The position numbers and the translations under genes were made by a program. 60,757 bases of DNA, taken from contig CAZMVB010000023.1 of the NCBI GenBank assembly GCA_964569795.1, positions 1 through 60,757 on the forward strand. Reading direction: 5' to 3'. The first letter of the stretch is position 1. Each line of letters begins with the position of its first letter. Shown here one piece after another: positions 33,565-41,878 of the stretch. A model generated the notes under the pieces. The model did no database searches. It was not told the origin of the DNA and saw nothing but the letters and a program-made list of their open reading frames with translations. Origin of the DNA: JAHJDS01 sp964569795 (lineage in GTDB: Bacteria; Desulfobacterota; Desulfarculia; Desulfarculales; JAHJDS01).

Positions 33565-34733
33565 TAATCAGCCCCATCCTGCCCGCTCTCAAGAAGTTCT
33601 ACGGGGCCAGCAACGCCATGCTGGGCCTGCTGGTCACGGCCATAATCCTGACCCATGCCCTGGTGCAGCTTCCCGGTGGGCTGATCACCGACCGTCTGGG
33701 CTCCCGCTGGAGTCTGGCCCTGGCCCTGGCCCTGGGCTTTGTGGGCTCGTCCCTGCCCTACCTGGACCAAAGCTACGCCCTGGTGTTGGGCTCGCGAATT
33801 GTGGTGGGCCTGGGCACCGGCCTGGGGTTCGTGGCCGGGATCAAATACGCCACCGCTCACGCCGCGCCGGAGCGGGCCGGCCAGGCGCAGGGGTTTTTCG
33901 GCGGGTTGATCAACGTCGGCTGCATCATCCCCTTCCTGGTCAGCCCCTGGCTGCTGTCCCTGGATTGGCCGTTGGTATTTCTTTTCTCGGCCCTGCTTTT
34001 CCTGCTGCCCCTGCTGGCGGTATTGATCTGGGGCCGGGAACCGTCCTGCGGCCGGACCGAGACCAGGCCTTCCCTGGGTCGGGTGTTCAAGCAGAAGTCA
34101 GCCTGGTCCCTGGGCCTGTGCCACGCCCTTTACTTCGGGGGCACCTTGACCGTGGCCACCTGGATATCCAGCTACCTGGTGTCCCTGGCCCCGGGGAAGA
34201 TGCTTCTGGCCACCGCCGGCCTCTGGGGCGCCCTGTCCACCAGTTTCAGCGCCTTGGGCCGTTTCGCCAGCGGCTTCTCCCTGCGCCTGGTGCCGCCCCA
34301 GCGCCTCATCCTGGGTTCTTTTGGCGTGCTGGCCCTGGCTTACGGCCTGCTGGCCGCCTCCGGCCAGGTCGGCTGGTCCATAGTGCTGTTCGTGCTGGTG
34401 TCCCTGAGCAGTTCCATAACCTTCACCTCAATATTTTGGCTGGCCTACACCCTGGGGCCGGTGGAGCTGGCCGGCACCTCCATCGGCCTGGTGAACTTCA
34501 TCGCCAGCCTGGGGGCCCTGCTGTTCCCGGTGGCCTTCGGCTTTATCCTGGACCAGACCGCCAGCTTCGCCTGGGGCTTCATTTTCCTGATGGGCCTGGC
34601 CCTGGGGGCCATGCTGCCCGCCGGCTATTTGTATCGCCGGGCCAGCCGAGAGGCCAGGGCCGGGCCGGCCGCGGCCCCCTCTGTCACACCGGAACCCGGA
34701 CGGCAACCTAACGGGGATCACCTATCATCTTAG
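33561..34733 (+). CDS. Major facilitator superfamily transporter (5' frameshift suspected)
   Basis: The main frame encodes 390 aa with 11-12 membrane helices and MFS motif A, LPGGLITDRLGSRW, after helix 2. Helices 4-6 include VLGSRIVVGLGTGLGFVAGI. The central loop is short and basic (GREPSCGRTETRPSLGRVF). The only start in frame is TTG 33561, which would cut helix 1 in half; the missing half is upstream in another frame. The gene may be inactive or the reference may carry an indel. Substrate unknown; nitrate, oxalate/formate or sugar-acid type carriers are all possible. Its 3' end overlaps the convergent aldolase gene by 26 bp. Confidence 0.75.
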   Translation: MIISPILPALKKFYGASNAMLGLLVTAIILTHALVQLPGGLITDRLGSRWSLALALALGFVGSSLPYLDQSYALVLGSRIVVGLGTGLGFVAGIKYATAHAAPERAGQAQGFFGGLINVGCIIPFLVSPWLLSLDWPLVFLFSALLFLLPLLAVLIWGREPSCGRTETRPSLGRVFKQKSAWSLGLCHALYFGGTLTVATWISSYLVSLAPGKMLLATAGLWGALSTSFSALGRFASGFSLRLVPPQRLILGSFGVLALAYGLLAASGQVGWSIVLFVLVSLSSSITFTSIFWLAYTLGPVELAGTSIGLVNFIASLGALLFPVAFGFILDQTASFAWGFIFLMGLALGAMLPAGYLYRRASREARAGPAAAPSVTPEPGRQPNGDHLSS

Positions 34734-35301
34734 CGAGCAGGCCCACCCGGGCCGACTCCTCCATGAGCTCGGCCAGGTACTGGGCCTGCTCCAGGCTGTC
34801 GCCCAGGGCCACCAGGCCGTGGCCGGCCAGCAAAAGACCCTGCACCTGCGGGTCCTGGCAGGCCTGGCCCACGGCCCGGGCCAGCTCGGCCGAGCCGTCC
34901 GGGTACTCCGGCACCAGGGGTACGGGACCTAGCTTGCGCCGGGCGTGCACGGTGGGCTGGGGCAACGGCATCCCCCGCACCGCGTAGGCCGTGGCATATG
35001 GCGCATGGTAGTGCACGATGCCGCCCACGTCCGGCCGCTGAGAATATATGGCCAGGTGGGCGTTGACCTCCTTGGTGGGCCGATGGCCTGACGCCAGCAC
35101 CCGGCCATCCGGCTCCAGCCGGACCAGGTCCTGAGGCCGGCATTCGGTGAGAGCCAGGCCCGTGGGTTTGGTCAGGAAGCCGCCGCCGGGCAGGCGAAGG
35201 CTGATGTTGCCGCCCGTGCTGGCCTGCAGGCCCAGGCGGAAGGCGCGCTCCACCGCCCACAGAAAGCTGTCGGCGGCCTTAACTATATCTGTTCGCTGCA
35301 T
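34708..35301 (-). CDS. Class II aldolase / adducin family protein
   Basis: This 197-aa Zn-dependent aldolase of the L-fuculose-1-phosphate aldolase type has the phosphate-binding elements STGGNISLR and TKPTGLAL, the Zn motif VHYHAPYATAYAV (His-x-His) and the third His in LLAGHGLVALG. Length is slightly shorter than FucA (215 aa). It would cleave or decarboxylate a small hydroxy-keto acid or its phosphate; OtnC-type acid-sugar decarboxylases also belong here. The ATG has GAGGATTTT upstream. It is encoded opposite to its neighbours, convergent with the MFS gene and divergent from the second GntR. Confidence 0.9.
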   Translation of the reverse strand: MQRTDIVKAADSFLWAVERAFRLGLQASTGGNISLRLPGGGFLTKPTGLALTECRPQDLVRLEPDGRVLASGHRPTKEVNAHLAIYSQRPDVGGIVHYHAPYATAYAVRGMPLPQPTVHARRKLGPVPLVPEYPDGSAELARAVGQACQDPQVQGLLLAGHGLVALGDSLEQAQYLAELMEESARVGLLAKMIGDPR

Positions 35302-35509
35302 AAAATCCTCTTGCCCTTCAGGGTCGGCTCAGCTTACCGCCTCGCCCCTATCCCTGGTCTTATAATGGCTGGGTAGGTTGATGTAAACAGAATACGGCCG
35401 CGCCGGCTCCGGACATACCCAATTTTTTCATGCTTCACGTTTCATGAAATATCTCTTTACAGCCTCCCGCCCGGCGGGCATAATGGTTTCGTACCTCCCC
35501 CCAGCCAGG

Positions 35510-36211
35510 ATGGTCGCCGTGGCCGAAAAGAACTACCGTCTTGTCAAAACCAACCTCAACAGCCAGGTTTACGGCGTGCTCAAGGAGATGATCGCCGACC
35601 GGCGCTTCAGCCCGGGCAGCTACATCAACGTGGAAGCGCTCACCCACGAGCTGGGTGTGAGCCGCACCCCCATCTGGGAGGCCATCCGGCGGCTGGAGCA
35701 GGAGGGCACCGTGAGGCACACCCCGCACAAGGGGGTCCGGGTGTCCGAGCTCACCAAAGAGATGGCCGTGGAGCTGTACCTGGTGCGTGAGGCCTTGGAG
35801 GTATTGGCCGCCCGCCTGGCCGGGGAGAGGGTGGGTGACGGGGCCCTGGCCCGCCTGGAGCGATGTCTGGAGCGCCAGGCCAAAGTGATCGACAAGGGAG
35901 ACGCGGTGGGTTACTCCAAGACCGACCACCAATTCCACAAGCTCATCTACGAGGCCAGCGGCAATCACTTGCTCAGCGAGACGCTCGACAGCCTGCGCTA
36001 CAAGGCCCTGACCCTGACCTTTGATCTCAGCCCCTTTTTCAGTGAGTTTCTGGGTTTTCACCAGGAGATACTGGCCGGCCTGCGTCGCCGGGATCCGGAC
36101 CGGACCGAAAAGGGCGTGCGTCGGCACTTCCAGCGCATGCAGAAGATAATCGAGGACCACCCCTGGGAAGAGCAGGAAGCGCCGGGGAGCCGGGCCAGCC
36201 CGGCCCCTTAG
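35510..36211 (+). CDS. GntR-family (FCD) transcriptional regulator
   Basis: This ~233-aa regulator has wHTH VLKEMIADRRFSPGSYINV, LTHELGVSRTPIWEAIRRLE and FCD features VREALEVLAARLAG, TDHQFHKLIYEASGN, FHQEILAGLRRRDPDRTEKG. Start uncertain: ATG 35510 (MVAVAEKNYRLVKTN) gives the family length; in-frame ATGs at 35444 and 35483 also exist and none has a strong ribosome site. The TAG stop (36209-36211) is supplied by the first bases of the repeat element that follows, so the native C-terminus may have been replaced. It is upstream of the DegT to SDR operon and likely regulates it. Confidence 0.87.
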   Translation: MVAVAEKNYRLVKTNLNSQVYGVLKEMIADRRFSPGSYINVEALTHELGVSRTPIWEAIRRLEQEGTVRHTPHKGVRVSELTKEMAVELYLVREALEVLAARLAGERVGDGALARLERCLERQAKVIDKGDAVGYSKTDHQFHKLIYEASGNHLLSETLDSLRYKALTLTFDLSPFFSEFLGFHQEILAGLRRRDPDRTEKGVRRHFQRMQKIIEDHPWEEQEAPGSRASPAP

Positions 36212-36364
36212 CAGGTTGTTGAAAAAGTCGTCCTGACTTTTTCAACCGGCACTTGCCAAAGGCGCGGTTTTGACAAGTGCCGCAAATTGCTTGTCTTCCA
36301 GACTGCGCAATTTGGCGGTACATCCATGTACCGCCCTAGCAGGGTGTTTTTCATCACCCTGCTA
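36209..36364 (+). repeat. MITE-like element of serial hairpins
   Basis: A 156-bp element has imperfect terminal inverted repeats. The left end is TAGCAGGTTGTTGAAAAAG; the right end, read inward, is TAGCAGGGTGATGAAAAAC, 16 of 19 identical. Inside lie consecutive inverted repeats: GTTGAAAAAGTC/GACTTTTTCAAC (36218-36246, 12 bp perfect), CGGCACTTG/CAAGTGCCG (36247-36282), GCAAATTGC-type (36282-36314, imperfect), GGCGGTACAT/ATGTACCGCC (36314-36335) and CCTAGCAGGGTG/CACCCTGCTAGG (36335-36366). There is no coding capacity. Its left TAG forms the GntR stop, and the DegT ribosome site lies just after its right end. Confidence 0.85.
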
Positions 36365-36382
36365 GGCAAGGAATTGGATCAC

Positions 36383-37666
36383 ATGGCTCACCTGGCCCTG
36401 AAAGGCGGGCGTCCGGTGCGAACCCGGCCCTACCCCTCCTGGCCCCAGGGCGGTCCCCAGGAAATGGCCCGCCTCCAGCAGGTCGTGACCGGCACTCGCT
36501 GGTTCGCCGGCGCCCGGGGCGATGATACCGACTCCCTGGGCGCGGAGTTCGGTCGGCGCTTCGCCCGGATGCACGGTGTGCGCTTCGGCTGCCCCGTGTC
36601 CAACGGCAGTGTGTCCCTCGAGATCGCCCTCAAGGCCCTGGGCCTGGAACAAGGCCAGGAGGTGATCGTGCCGGCCTACACCTTTGTCTCCACGGCCACG
36701 GCGGTTTTCATGGCCGGCGGGGTGCCGGTGTTGGCCGACATTGATCCCCAAACCTACTGCCTGGACCCGGCCGACGCCCGCCGCCGCATCAGCGCCCACA
36801 CCAAAGTGCTGCTACCCGTGCACCTGGGCGGACACCTGGCGGACATGGACGCCCTGGGCTCCCTGGCCCGCCGGCACGGTCTGTCGATCCTGGAGGACGC
36901 GGCCCAGGCCATTGGGGCGGCCTGGCAAGGACGCCGGGCGGGGGCCTGGGGCCAGTTGGGCTCCTTCTCCTTTCAGGCCAACAAGACCATCACCTCCGGG
37001 GAGGGCGGCCTGGTCGTCAGCGATGACGAGGAGCTGGCCGAGCGGGTGCGGGAGCTGACTGCTTTCGGCCGCGCCGCCGGACAGGGCCCGGCCGTGGAAC
37101 GCTCATCGACCCTGAGCTCCTGGCGGCTGTCGAGCAATTATCGGCTCAGCGAGCTGCAGGCCGCGGTGCTCCTGGCCCAGATGGACAAATTCCCGGCCCA
37201 GCAGGAACGCCGCCTGGCCAATGCGGCCTATCTCAGCGCGGGCCTTGAGCAGATAGAGGGGCTGACCCACGTGCGCCGCCGGGATTCGGACCTGGAGCAC
37301 GGATACTACTATTACCTGCTGCGCTACGAGCCCGAGCGCTTCGGCGGGCTGGCCCCGGCGGCACTCTGCCAGGCCCTGAACGCCGAGGGCATACCCTTTG
37401 TGTCCGGCGACGCCCACCCCATTTACCGCCAGCCGGTTTTCCAGCCGGCCAACCTGGCCGGCGCCCTGTGCCCGCAGGTTCTGGAGCGCTACCGGCAGGC
37501 CGTCGATCTTAAGGACCCCGGCTGCCCCCAGGCCGAAGAGGCCTGCCGCCGCACCCTGATCCTGCGGCACCAGGTGCTCCTGGCCGAGCGCGATGACATG
37601 GACCACATCCTGGAGGCCCTAAGTAAAGTGCAGAGGCACGTTCAGGAATTAATCCGAGGAGGCTAA
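36383..37666 (+). CDS. DegT/DnrJ/EryC1 family PLP-dependent aminotransferase
   Basis: This 427-aa fold-type I PLP enzyme has VSNGSVSLEIALKALGL and EVIVPAYTFVSTATAVFMAG (cofactor pocket), ILEDAAQAIGAAWQGR (Asp binding the pyridine N), SFSFQANKTITSGEGG with the Schiff-base Lys, and NYRLSELQAAVLLAQMDK. Family members aminate keto-sugars or cyclitols, or act in AHBA and related pathways; here it could remove an amino group in catabolism. ATG 36383 with AAGGAATTGG upstream is the start; upstream in-frame codons lie within the hairpin element and are not conserved. Start of a seven-gene operon-like array. Confidence 0.9.
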   Translation: MAHLALKGGRPVRTRPYPSWPQGGPQEMARLQQVVTGTRWFAGARGDDTDSLGAEFGRRFARMHGVRFGCPVSNGSVSLEIALKALGLEQGQEVIVPAYTFVSTATAVFMAGGVPVLADIDPQTYCLDPADARRRISAHTKVLLPVHLGGHLADMDALGSLARRHGLSILEDAAQAIGAAWQGRRAGAWGQLGSFSFQANKTITSGEGGLVVSDDEELAERVRELTAFGRAAGQGPAVERSSTLSSWRLSSNYRLSELQAAVLLAQMDKFPAQQERRLANAAYLSAGLEQIEGLTHVRRRDSDLEHGYYYYLLRYEPERFGGLAPAALCQALNAEGIPFVSGDAHPIYRQPVFQPANLAGALCPQVLERYRQAVDLKDPGCPQAEEACRRTLILRHQVLLAERDDMDHILEALSKVQRHVQELIRGG

Positions 37667-37671
37667 CCACC

Positions 37672-38940
37672 ATGGCCATCAAAGAGCTCAAGAGCGCCAA
37701 ACCCGCCCGGCCCGAGGACGTCACGGCCCTGCGCCAGCGAGTCGAGGAGATACTGGCGCGGGTGAAGGCAGAGGGCGACGCGGCCCTGCTGCACTACTCC
37801 CAGACCTTCGACAAGTTCCCGGGGCCCTTCCGGGTAGGTCCGGAGCAGATCGCCGCGGCCAAGACCGAACTGCCCGCCCAGATCATCGAGGGCCTGGACT
37901 TCGCCATGGAGCGGGTCACGGCCTTTGCCCGCGCCCAGCGGGAGCGCATCCAGGAGTTCGAGCAGGAGATGATCCCCGGCGCGCACATGGGCCATCGTCT
38001 GGTGCCGGTGAACTCGGCCGCGGCCTACGTCCCCGCCGGCCGCTACCCCTGCCTGACCTCGGCGGTGATGTCCTTGGCACCGGCCAAGGTGGCCGGCGTG
38101 CCCCGGCTGGTGGCCTGTTCCTCCCCGGGCCGGGAGGGGCGCATCAACCCGGCCATCCTCTACACCATGGACGCCCTGGGAGCCGACGAAATCTACTGCC
38201 TGGGCGGCGCCCAGGCCATCGCGGCCATGGCCTACGGCACCGAGAGCATCAAGCCGGTGGACCTGATCGTGGGGCCGGGCAACCAATACGTCATGGAGTC
38301 CAAGCGCCAGGTATTCGGCACCGTGGGCATAGACTTTTTGGCCGGCCCCAGCGAGTGCATGGTCATCGCCGACCACACCGGCCGGGCCGATTACATCGCC
38401 GCCGACATCCTGGCCCAGTGTGAGCACGACCTTATGGCCCGGGGGGCGGTGGTGACCACTTCGGCCGAGCTGGGACGAACGGTCCTGGCCGAGATAGAGC
38501 GCCAACTAAAGGACCTGAGCACCGAGGAAGTGGCCCGGACCTCCTGGGAGAACCACGGGGTGGTGGTCCTGGCGGACACCCTGGCGGAGGCCGCGGCCTA
38601 CGCCAACGACTACGGCCCCGAGCACCTGGAGGTGCACACCGAAGACCCCCGGGCCATGCTGCCCCAGTTGAACTCCTACGGCTCGTTGTTCCTGGGTCAG
38701 ACCGCGGCCGAGGTCTTCGCGGACAAGGTGGCCGGAACCAACCACATCCTGCCCACCGGACGCGGCGCCCGCTACACCGGCGGACTGTGGGTGGGGCACT
38801 TCCTGAAAGTGATCACCCATCAGTGGATGGATGAGCGGGGCGCCAAGGTGCTGGCCCCCTATTCGGTGCGCCAAGCCGAGTTCGAGACCATGGACGCCCA
38901 CCGCCGGGCGGCTCTGATCCGCCTGACCGACGAACTTTAG
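37672..38940 (+). CDS. Histidinol dehydrogenase-family (HisD-like) NAD dehydrogenase
   Basis: This 422-aa HisD-family enzyme oxidises a primary alcohol through the aldehyde to a carboxylate with NAD+. Visible: VPAGRYPCLTSAVMSLAPAK, DEIYCLGGAQAIAAMAYGT, DLIVGPGNQYVMESKRQVFG, LAGPSECMVIAD, ILAQCEHD (Gln-x-x-His zinc ligands), and GPEHLEV (catalytic Glu-His). There is no other histidine-biosynthesis gene, so it is a paralogue. HpsN, which oxidises 2,3-dihydroxypropane-1-sulfonate, is the best-known relative, but identity cannot be settled by eye. ATG with CGAGGAGGCTAACC upstream, 5 bp after the aminotransferase. Confidence 0.9.
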   Translation: MAIKELKSAKPARPEDVTALRQRVEEILARVKAEGDAALLHYSQTFDKFPGPFRVGPEQIAAAKTELPAQIIEGLDFAMERVTAFARAQRERIQEFEQEMIPGAHMGHRLVPVNSAAAYVPAGRYPCLTSAVMSLAPAKVAGVPRLVACSSPGREGRINPAILYTMDALGADEIYCLGGAQAIAAMAYGTESIKPVDLIVGPGNQYVMESKRQVFGTVGIDFLAGPSECMVIADHTGRADYIAADILAQCEHDLMARGAVVTTSAELGRTVLAEIERQLKDLSTEEVARTSWENHGVVVLADTLAEAAAYANDYGPEHLEVHTEDPRAMLPQLNSYGSLFLGQTAAEVFADKVAGTNHILPTGRGARYTGGLWVGHFLKVITHQWMDERGAKVLAPYSVRQAEFETMDAHRRAALIRLTDEL

Positions 38941-38977
38941 AATCAAGTTTGCCTTCTACGACAAAGGAGAGAACGTC

Positions 38978-39838
38978 ATGAGCGAGGAAAAAATCTACAA
39001 CCTGTATCACTGTGGCTACCTGGATGTGCGCCAGTGGCTCGAGGAGACCGATATCGTGCTGGTGCCCCTGGGAAGCTGCGAGCAGCACGGCCGTCACCTG
39101 CCGGTGTGCACCGACGGCGTGGCCACCGAAATTCCGGTGCAGCGGGCCGCCCGCTTGGCCAACGTGCCCCACACCCCCCTCATCTGGTTCGGCTACTCGC
39201 CCCAGCACCTCCATCCGGCCGGCCTGGCCTCGGGCACCGTCACCATCCGGGCCACGATCTACCAGAACCTGCTCTACGATGTGGCCCGCTGCCTGATCCA
39301 CAACGGCTTCAACAAGATCATCTTCGCCACCGGCCACACCTCCAACATGAAGGTGGTGGACCCGGCCCTGCGCCGCCTGCGCTACGAGACGGGGGCCTTT
39401 GTCTGCGTGTTCCGCAACGACGCCGAGGCCGCCCCGGCCTTTGCCCCGGACATCATCGAGAACCCGCCCGAGGAGACCCCCGGCTGGCACGGCAGCGAGA
39501 TCGAGACCTCGGAGGTGATGGCCTTCAACCAGGACCTGGTGCACCTGGAGCGGACCGACAAGGACTTCCCGCATGCGCCCGAATGGGCCGGCCAGAACTT
39601 CAACAAGGTCAACGGCAGCCCCTATCTGATCTACAACGGCATGGACGTCGCCTGGGTGCCCATGGATCACCAGGAGTACAGCGACACCGGGCTGATCGGC
39701 AACCCCTTCCGCGCTTCGGCCGAAAAGGGCGAGGCCCTCTTCAACCGCAAGGCCGAGATCATGGCCAAATTCATCGAGGAGGTCCGCCAGATCGAGGTGG
39801 AGGTGCACAACCGCTCCTACGACACCCGCTCGTTCTAA
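38978..39838 (+). CDS. Creatininase-family amidohydrolase
   Basis: This 286-aa protein has the metal-binding signature of the family: VLVPLGSCEQHGRHLPVCTD (Glu and His ligands, Asp), IIFATGHTSNMKVV (the NGHxGN motif as TGHTSN), and PGWHGSEIETSEVMAF (His and Glu ligands). Creatininases are Mn/Zn enzymes acting on cyclic amides; relatives act in riboflavin/F420 (ArfB) or mycofactocin pathways and on other lactams. Strong ribosome site AAAGGAGAGAACGTC, 37 bp after HisD. In this context a lactam, amide or formamide intermediate is plausible. Confidence 0.9.
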   Translation: MSEEKIYNLYHCGYLDVRQWLEETDIVLVPLGSCEQHGRHLPVCTDGVATEIPVQRAARLANVPHTPLIWFGYSPQHLHPAGLASGTVTIRATIYQNLLYDVARCLIHNGFNKIIFATGHTSNMKVVDPALRRLRYETGAFVCVFRNDAEAAPAFAPDIIENPPEETPGWHGSEIETSEVMAFNQDLVHLERTDKDFPHAPEWAGQNFNKVNGSPYLIYNGMDVAWVPMDHQEYSDTGLIGNPFRASAEKGEALFNRKAEIMAKFIEEVRQIEVEVHNRSYDTRSF

Positions 39839-39853
39839 AGAGACCGGCGCACC

Positions 39854-41128
39854 ATGGAGACCAGGAACGCCGGCCAGGCCATCGCCCTGATCGTCACCTT
39901 GGACACCAAGGGCCCGGAGGCGGGCTTCATCAAGGAGTGCCTCGAGCGACGGGGCTACGGCGTGGTGGTCATGGACACCGGCATTCTGGGCCGGCAGGAC
40001 CCGGAGGCCCCGACGCCGGACATAGACGCCGACCGCATCTGCGCGGCCGGCGGCGAGGACCGGGCGAGCCTGGCCGCGCGCAAGTCCGAGCGGGGCAGCC
40101 GCGACCGGGGCATCCGGGCCATGAGCCGGGGCTCGGCCCGGATCCTGCGGGAGCTGTACGACCGGGGCCGCATCTGCGGCGTGCTGGGCCTGGGCGGAGC
40201 CCAGGGCACCGAGATAGGCACCTCCGCCATGCGGGCCCTGCCCCTGGGGGTGCCCAAAGTCATGGTCTCCACCGTGGCCTCGGGCATCACCCCCTTCGGC
40301 ATCTACACCGGCACCCGCGACCTGACCATCATGCACTCGGTGGTGGACATCATGGGGCTCAACTCCCTGACCCGGCGCATCCTGGCCAACGCCGCCGGCG
40401 CCGTGTGCGGCATGGCGGCGGTGGAGGCGCCGGCCGAGGCCGGCCGCCGCCTGCGAGTGGGGCTGACCCTATACGGCCAGACCACGCCCCAGGGCATGGC
40501 CCTCAAGCCCCTTCTGGAGGCCCAGGGCTACGAGGTCTTCTCCTTCCACTCCAACGGAACCGGCGGCCGCGCCATGGAGGAGATGGCCGGCGAGGGCTTC
40601 CTGGACGCCCTGTTCGACCTGACCACCCACGAGGTCACCGACGAGCTGTTCGGCGGCATCCACCCCGCCGACCACACCCGCCTGCTGGACGGCGGCCTGG
40701 CCGGTCTGCCCCGCCTGGTGGCGCCCGGCGCGGCGGACATCATCACCCTGCGTGAGCCCGAAACCGTGCCCCAGGAGTATCGCCGGCAGCCCTCAGTACC
40801 GCACAACCCCCACATCACCCTGGTACGCATCACCCCGGAGCAGTCGGTGCGCCTGGCCAAGGTGATGGCCGAACGCCTCAACCAGGCCCGGGGACCGGTG
40901 GCCATCGCCGTGCCTGGGGGCGGGTTTTCCTTTTACAACCGCGAGGGGATGCACTTCCGCGACCGGGAGGCGGACCAGGCCTGGCTGGACACCCTGCGCG
41001 CGGAGCTCAAGCCGGAGATCGCCATTCACGAGTTCAGCGAACACATCAATGACCCCTCCCTGACCGCCAAGCTGATGGAGCTGTTCCAAGGGCTGGTGGG
41101 CCGGGCCTCGGCCGGAGAGGCTGGCTGA
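39854..41128 (+). CDS. UPF0261 / Tm-1-like ATP-binding domain protein
   Basis: This 424-aa protein belongs to the Tm-1-like (UPF0261) family. Visible: ALIVTLDTKGPEAGFIKECL (N-terminal ATP-binding motif), VLGLGGAQGTEIGTSAMRAL, KVMVSTVASGITPFGIYTGT, IMHSVVDIMGLNSLTRRILA, and later GLTLYGQTTPQGMALKPLLE and VAIAVPGGGFSFYNREGMHF. The family is related to plant Tm-1 and is often next to a PEP-hydrolase/TIM-barrel partner, absent here. The bacterial enzymatic role is not known to me. ATG 15 bp after the creatininase gene; next ATG 1 bp after its stop, so tightly coupled. Confidence 0.9.
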   Translation: METRNAGQAIALIVTLDTKGPEAGFIKECLERRGYGVVVMDTGILGRQDPEAPTPDIDADRICAAGGEDRASLAARKSERGSRDRGIRAMSRGSARILRELYDRGRICGVLGLGGAQGTEIGTSAMRALPLGVPKVMVSTVASGITPFGIYTGTRDLTIMHSVVDIMGLNSLTRRILANAAGAVCGMAAVEAPAEAGRRLRVGLTLYGQTTPQGMALKPLLEAQGYEVFSFHSNGTGGRAMEEMAGEGFLDALFDLTTHEVTDELFGGIHPADHTRLLDGGLAGLPRLVAPGAADIITLREPETVPQEYRRQPSVPHNPHITLVRITPEQSVRLAKVMAERLNQARGPVAIAVPGGGFSFYNREGMHFRDREADQAWLDTLRAELKPEIAIHEFSEHINDPSLTAKLMELFQGLVGRASAGEAG

Positions 41129-41129
41129 C

Positions 41130-41816
41130 ATGCCAATGCTGGACGAGCACGTTCGCGCCGACCCCCGCATCCTGCGGGTCTATCTGGAGGCCCGGCGGCG
41201 CTACCGCCAGGCCGGCCTCTGCCACCACAACTTCGGCCACGTGGCCCGCGACACCCACCGCGCCCTGGTCATCGCCGACAGCGAGACGGGAGTGAACTAC
41301 GGCGTCCTCCTGCCGGCGGTGCTGCTGCATGACATCGGATTCTGCGATCCCGCCTGGCCCGAGACGGGCCACGACACGGCCGGGGCGCGGCTGGCCCAAG
41401 AGATACTGCCGGCCCTGGGCTACCTGGCATTCGAGGTGGCGGCCATTTCCCACTGTATAAAGGCCCACAAGGGCAAGGCCGAAGCGCCAGCCAGCCTGGA
41501 GGCCGAGATTCTCTATGACGCGGACGTACTGGAGAAGGCGGGGCTGTTCGACCTGGTGATCTTGGGCCTGCTCATGTGCGAGTTCAACGAGAGCTTGACC
41601 GACTGCCTGGCCCGGGAGTGTCGCGACCGGGCCGAGGAGCTGCGGCAAGGCTTTTTCACCGCCAAGGCCCGGGAGATGGATTGCGGCCGCCTGGCCCGGG
41701 TGGGTGTGCTGCTGGGGGAAATGCAACAGGAGGTGAGCGGACCGCGCCGGGATTTCGTCCTCAGCGAAACTGATCTGTGGCGCGAGCCCCCGCCGGAGGT
41801 GTTGGGCCAGAAGTAA
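41130..41816 (+). CDS. HD-domain hydrolase
   Basis: This 228-aa HD-superfamily metal hydrolase has an N-terminal CHHNFGHVARDTHRALVIAD with the first His ligand, LLPAVLLHDIGFCDPAW (HD pair) and the last Asp in EILYDADVLEKAGLFDLVI. Length and order resemble small metabolite-directed HD hydrolases (oxetanocin-A or YfbR types). The ATG lies 1 bp after the UPF0261 stop. It probably dephosphorylates or hydrolyses a pathway intermediate, possibly a product of the UPF0261 protein. This pairing is inference from coupling. Confidence 0.85.
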   Translation: MPMLDEHVRADPRILRVYLEARRRYRQAGLCHHNFGHVARDTHRALVIADSETGVNYGVLLPAVLLHDIGFCDPAWPETGHDTAGARLAQEILPALGYLAFEVAAISHCIKAHKGKAEAPASLEAEILYDADVLEKAGLFDLVILGLLMCEFNESLTDCLARECRDRAEELRQGFFTAKAREMDCGRLARVGVLLGEMQQEVSGPRRDFVLSETDLWREPPPEVLGQK

Positions 41817-41878
41817 AGACCGGCCCGGCGGGGCGGCGGCGGAGAAATAATTTATGACCAAGGGGAGAGGGACGAAAG

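Noticed and set aside
37672..38940. Histidine-biosynthesis hisD
   Set aside because: HisD-family motifs are present, but there are two copies and no other his gene; genomic context is catabolic, so a paralogous dehydrogenase is more likely.
30616..39838. Creatinine degradation pathway (creatinase plus creatininase)
   Set aside because: Both folds are present but 7 kb apart in different operons, the M24 metal site is altered, and sarcosine oxidase/dehydrogenase is absent; the surrounding enzymes suggest another substrate.
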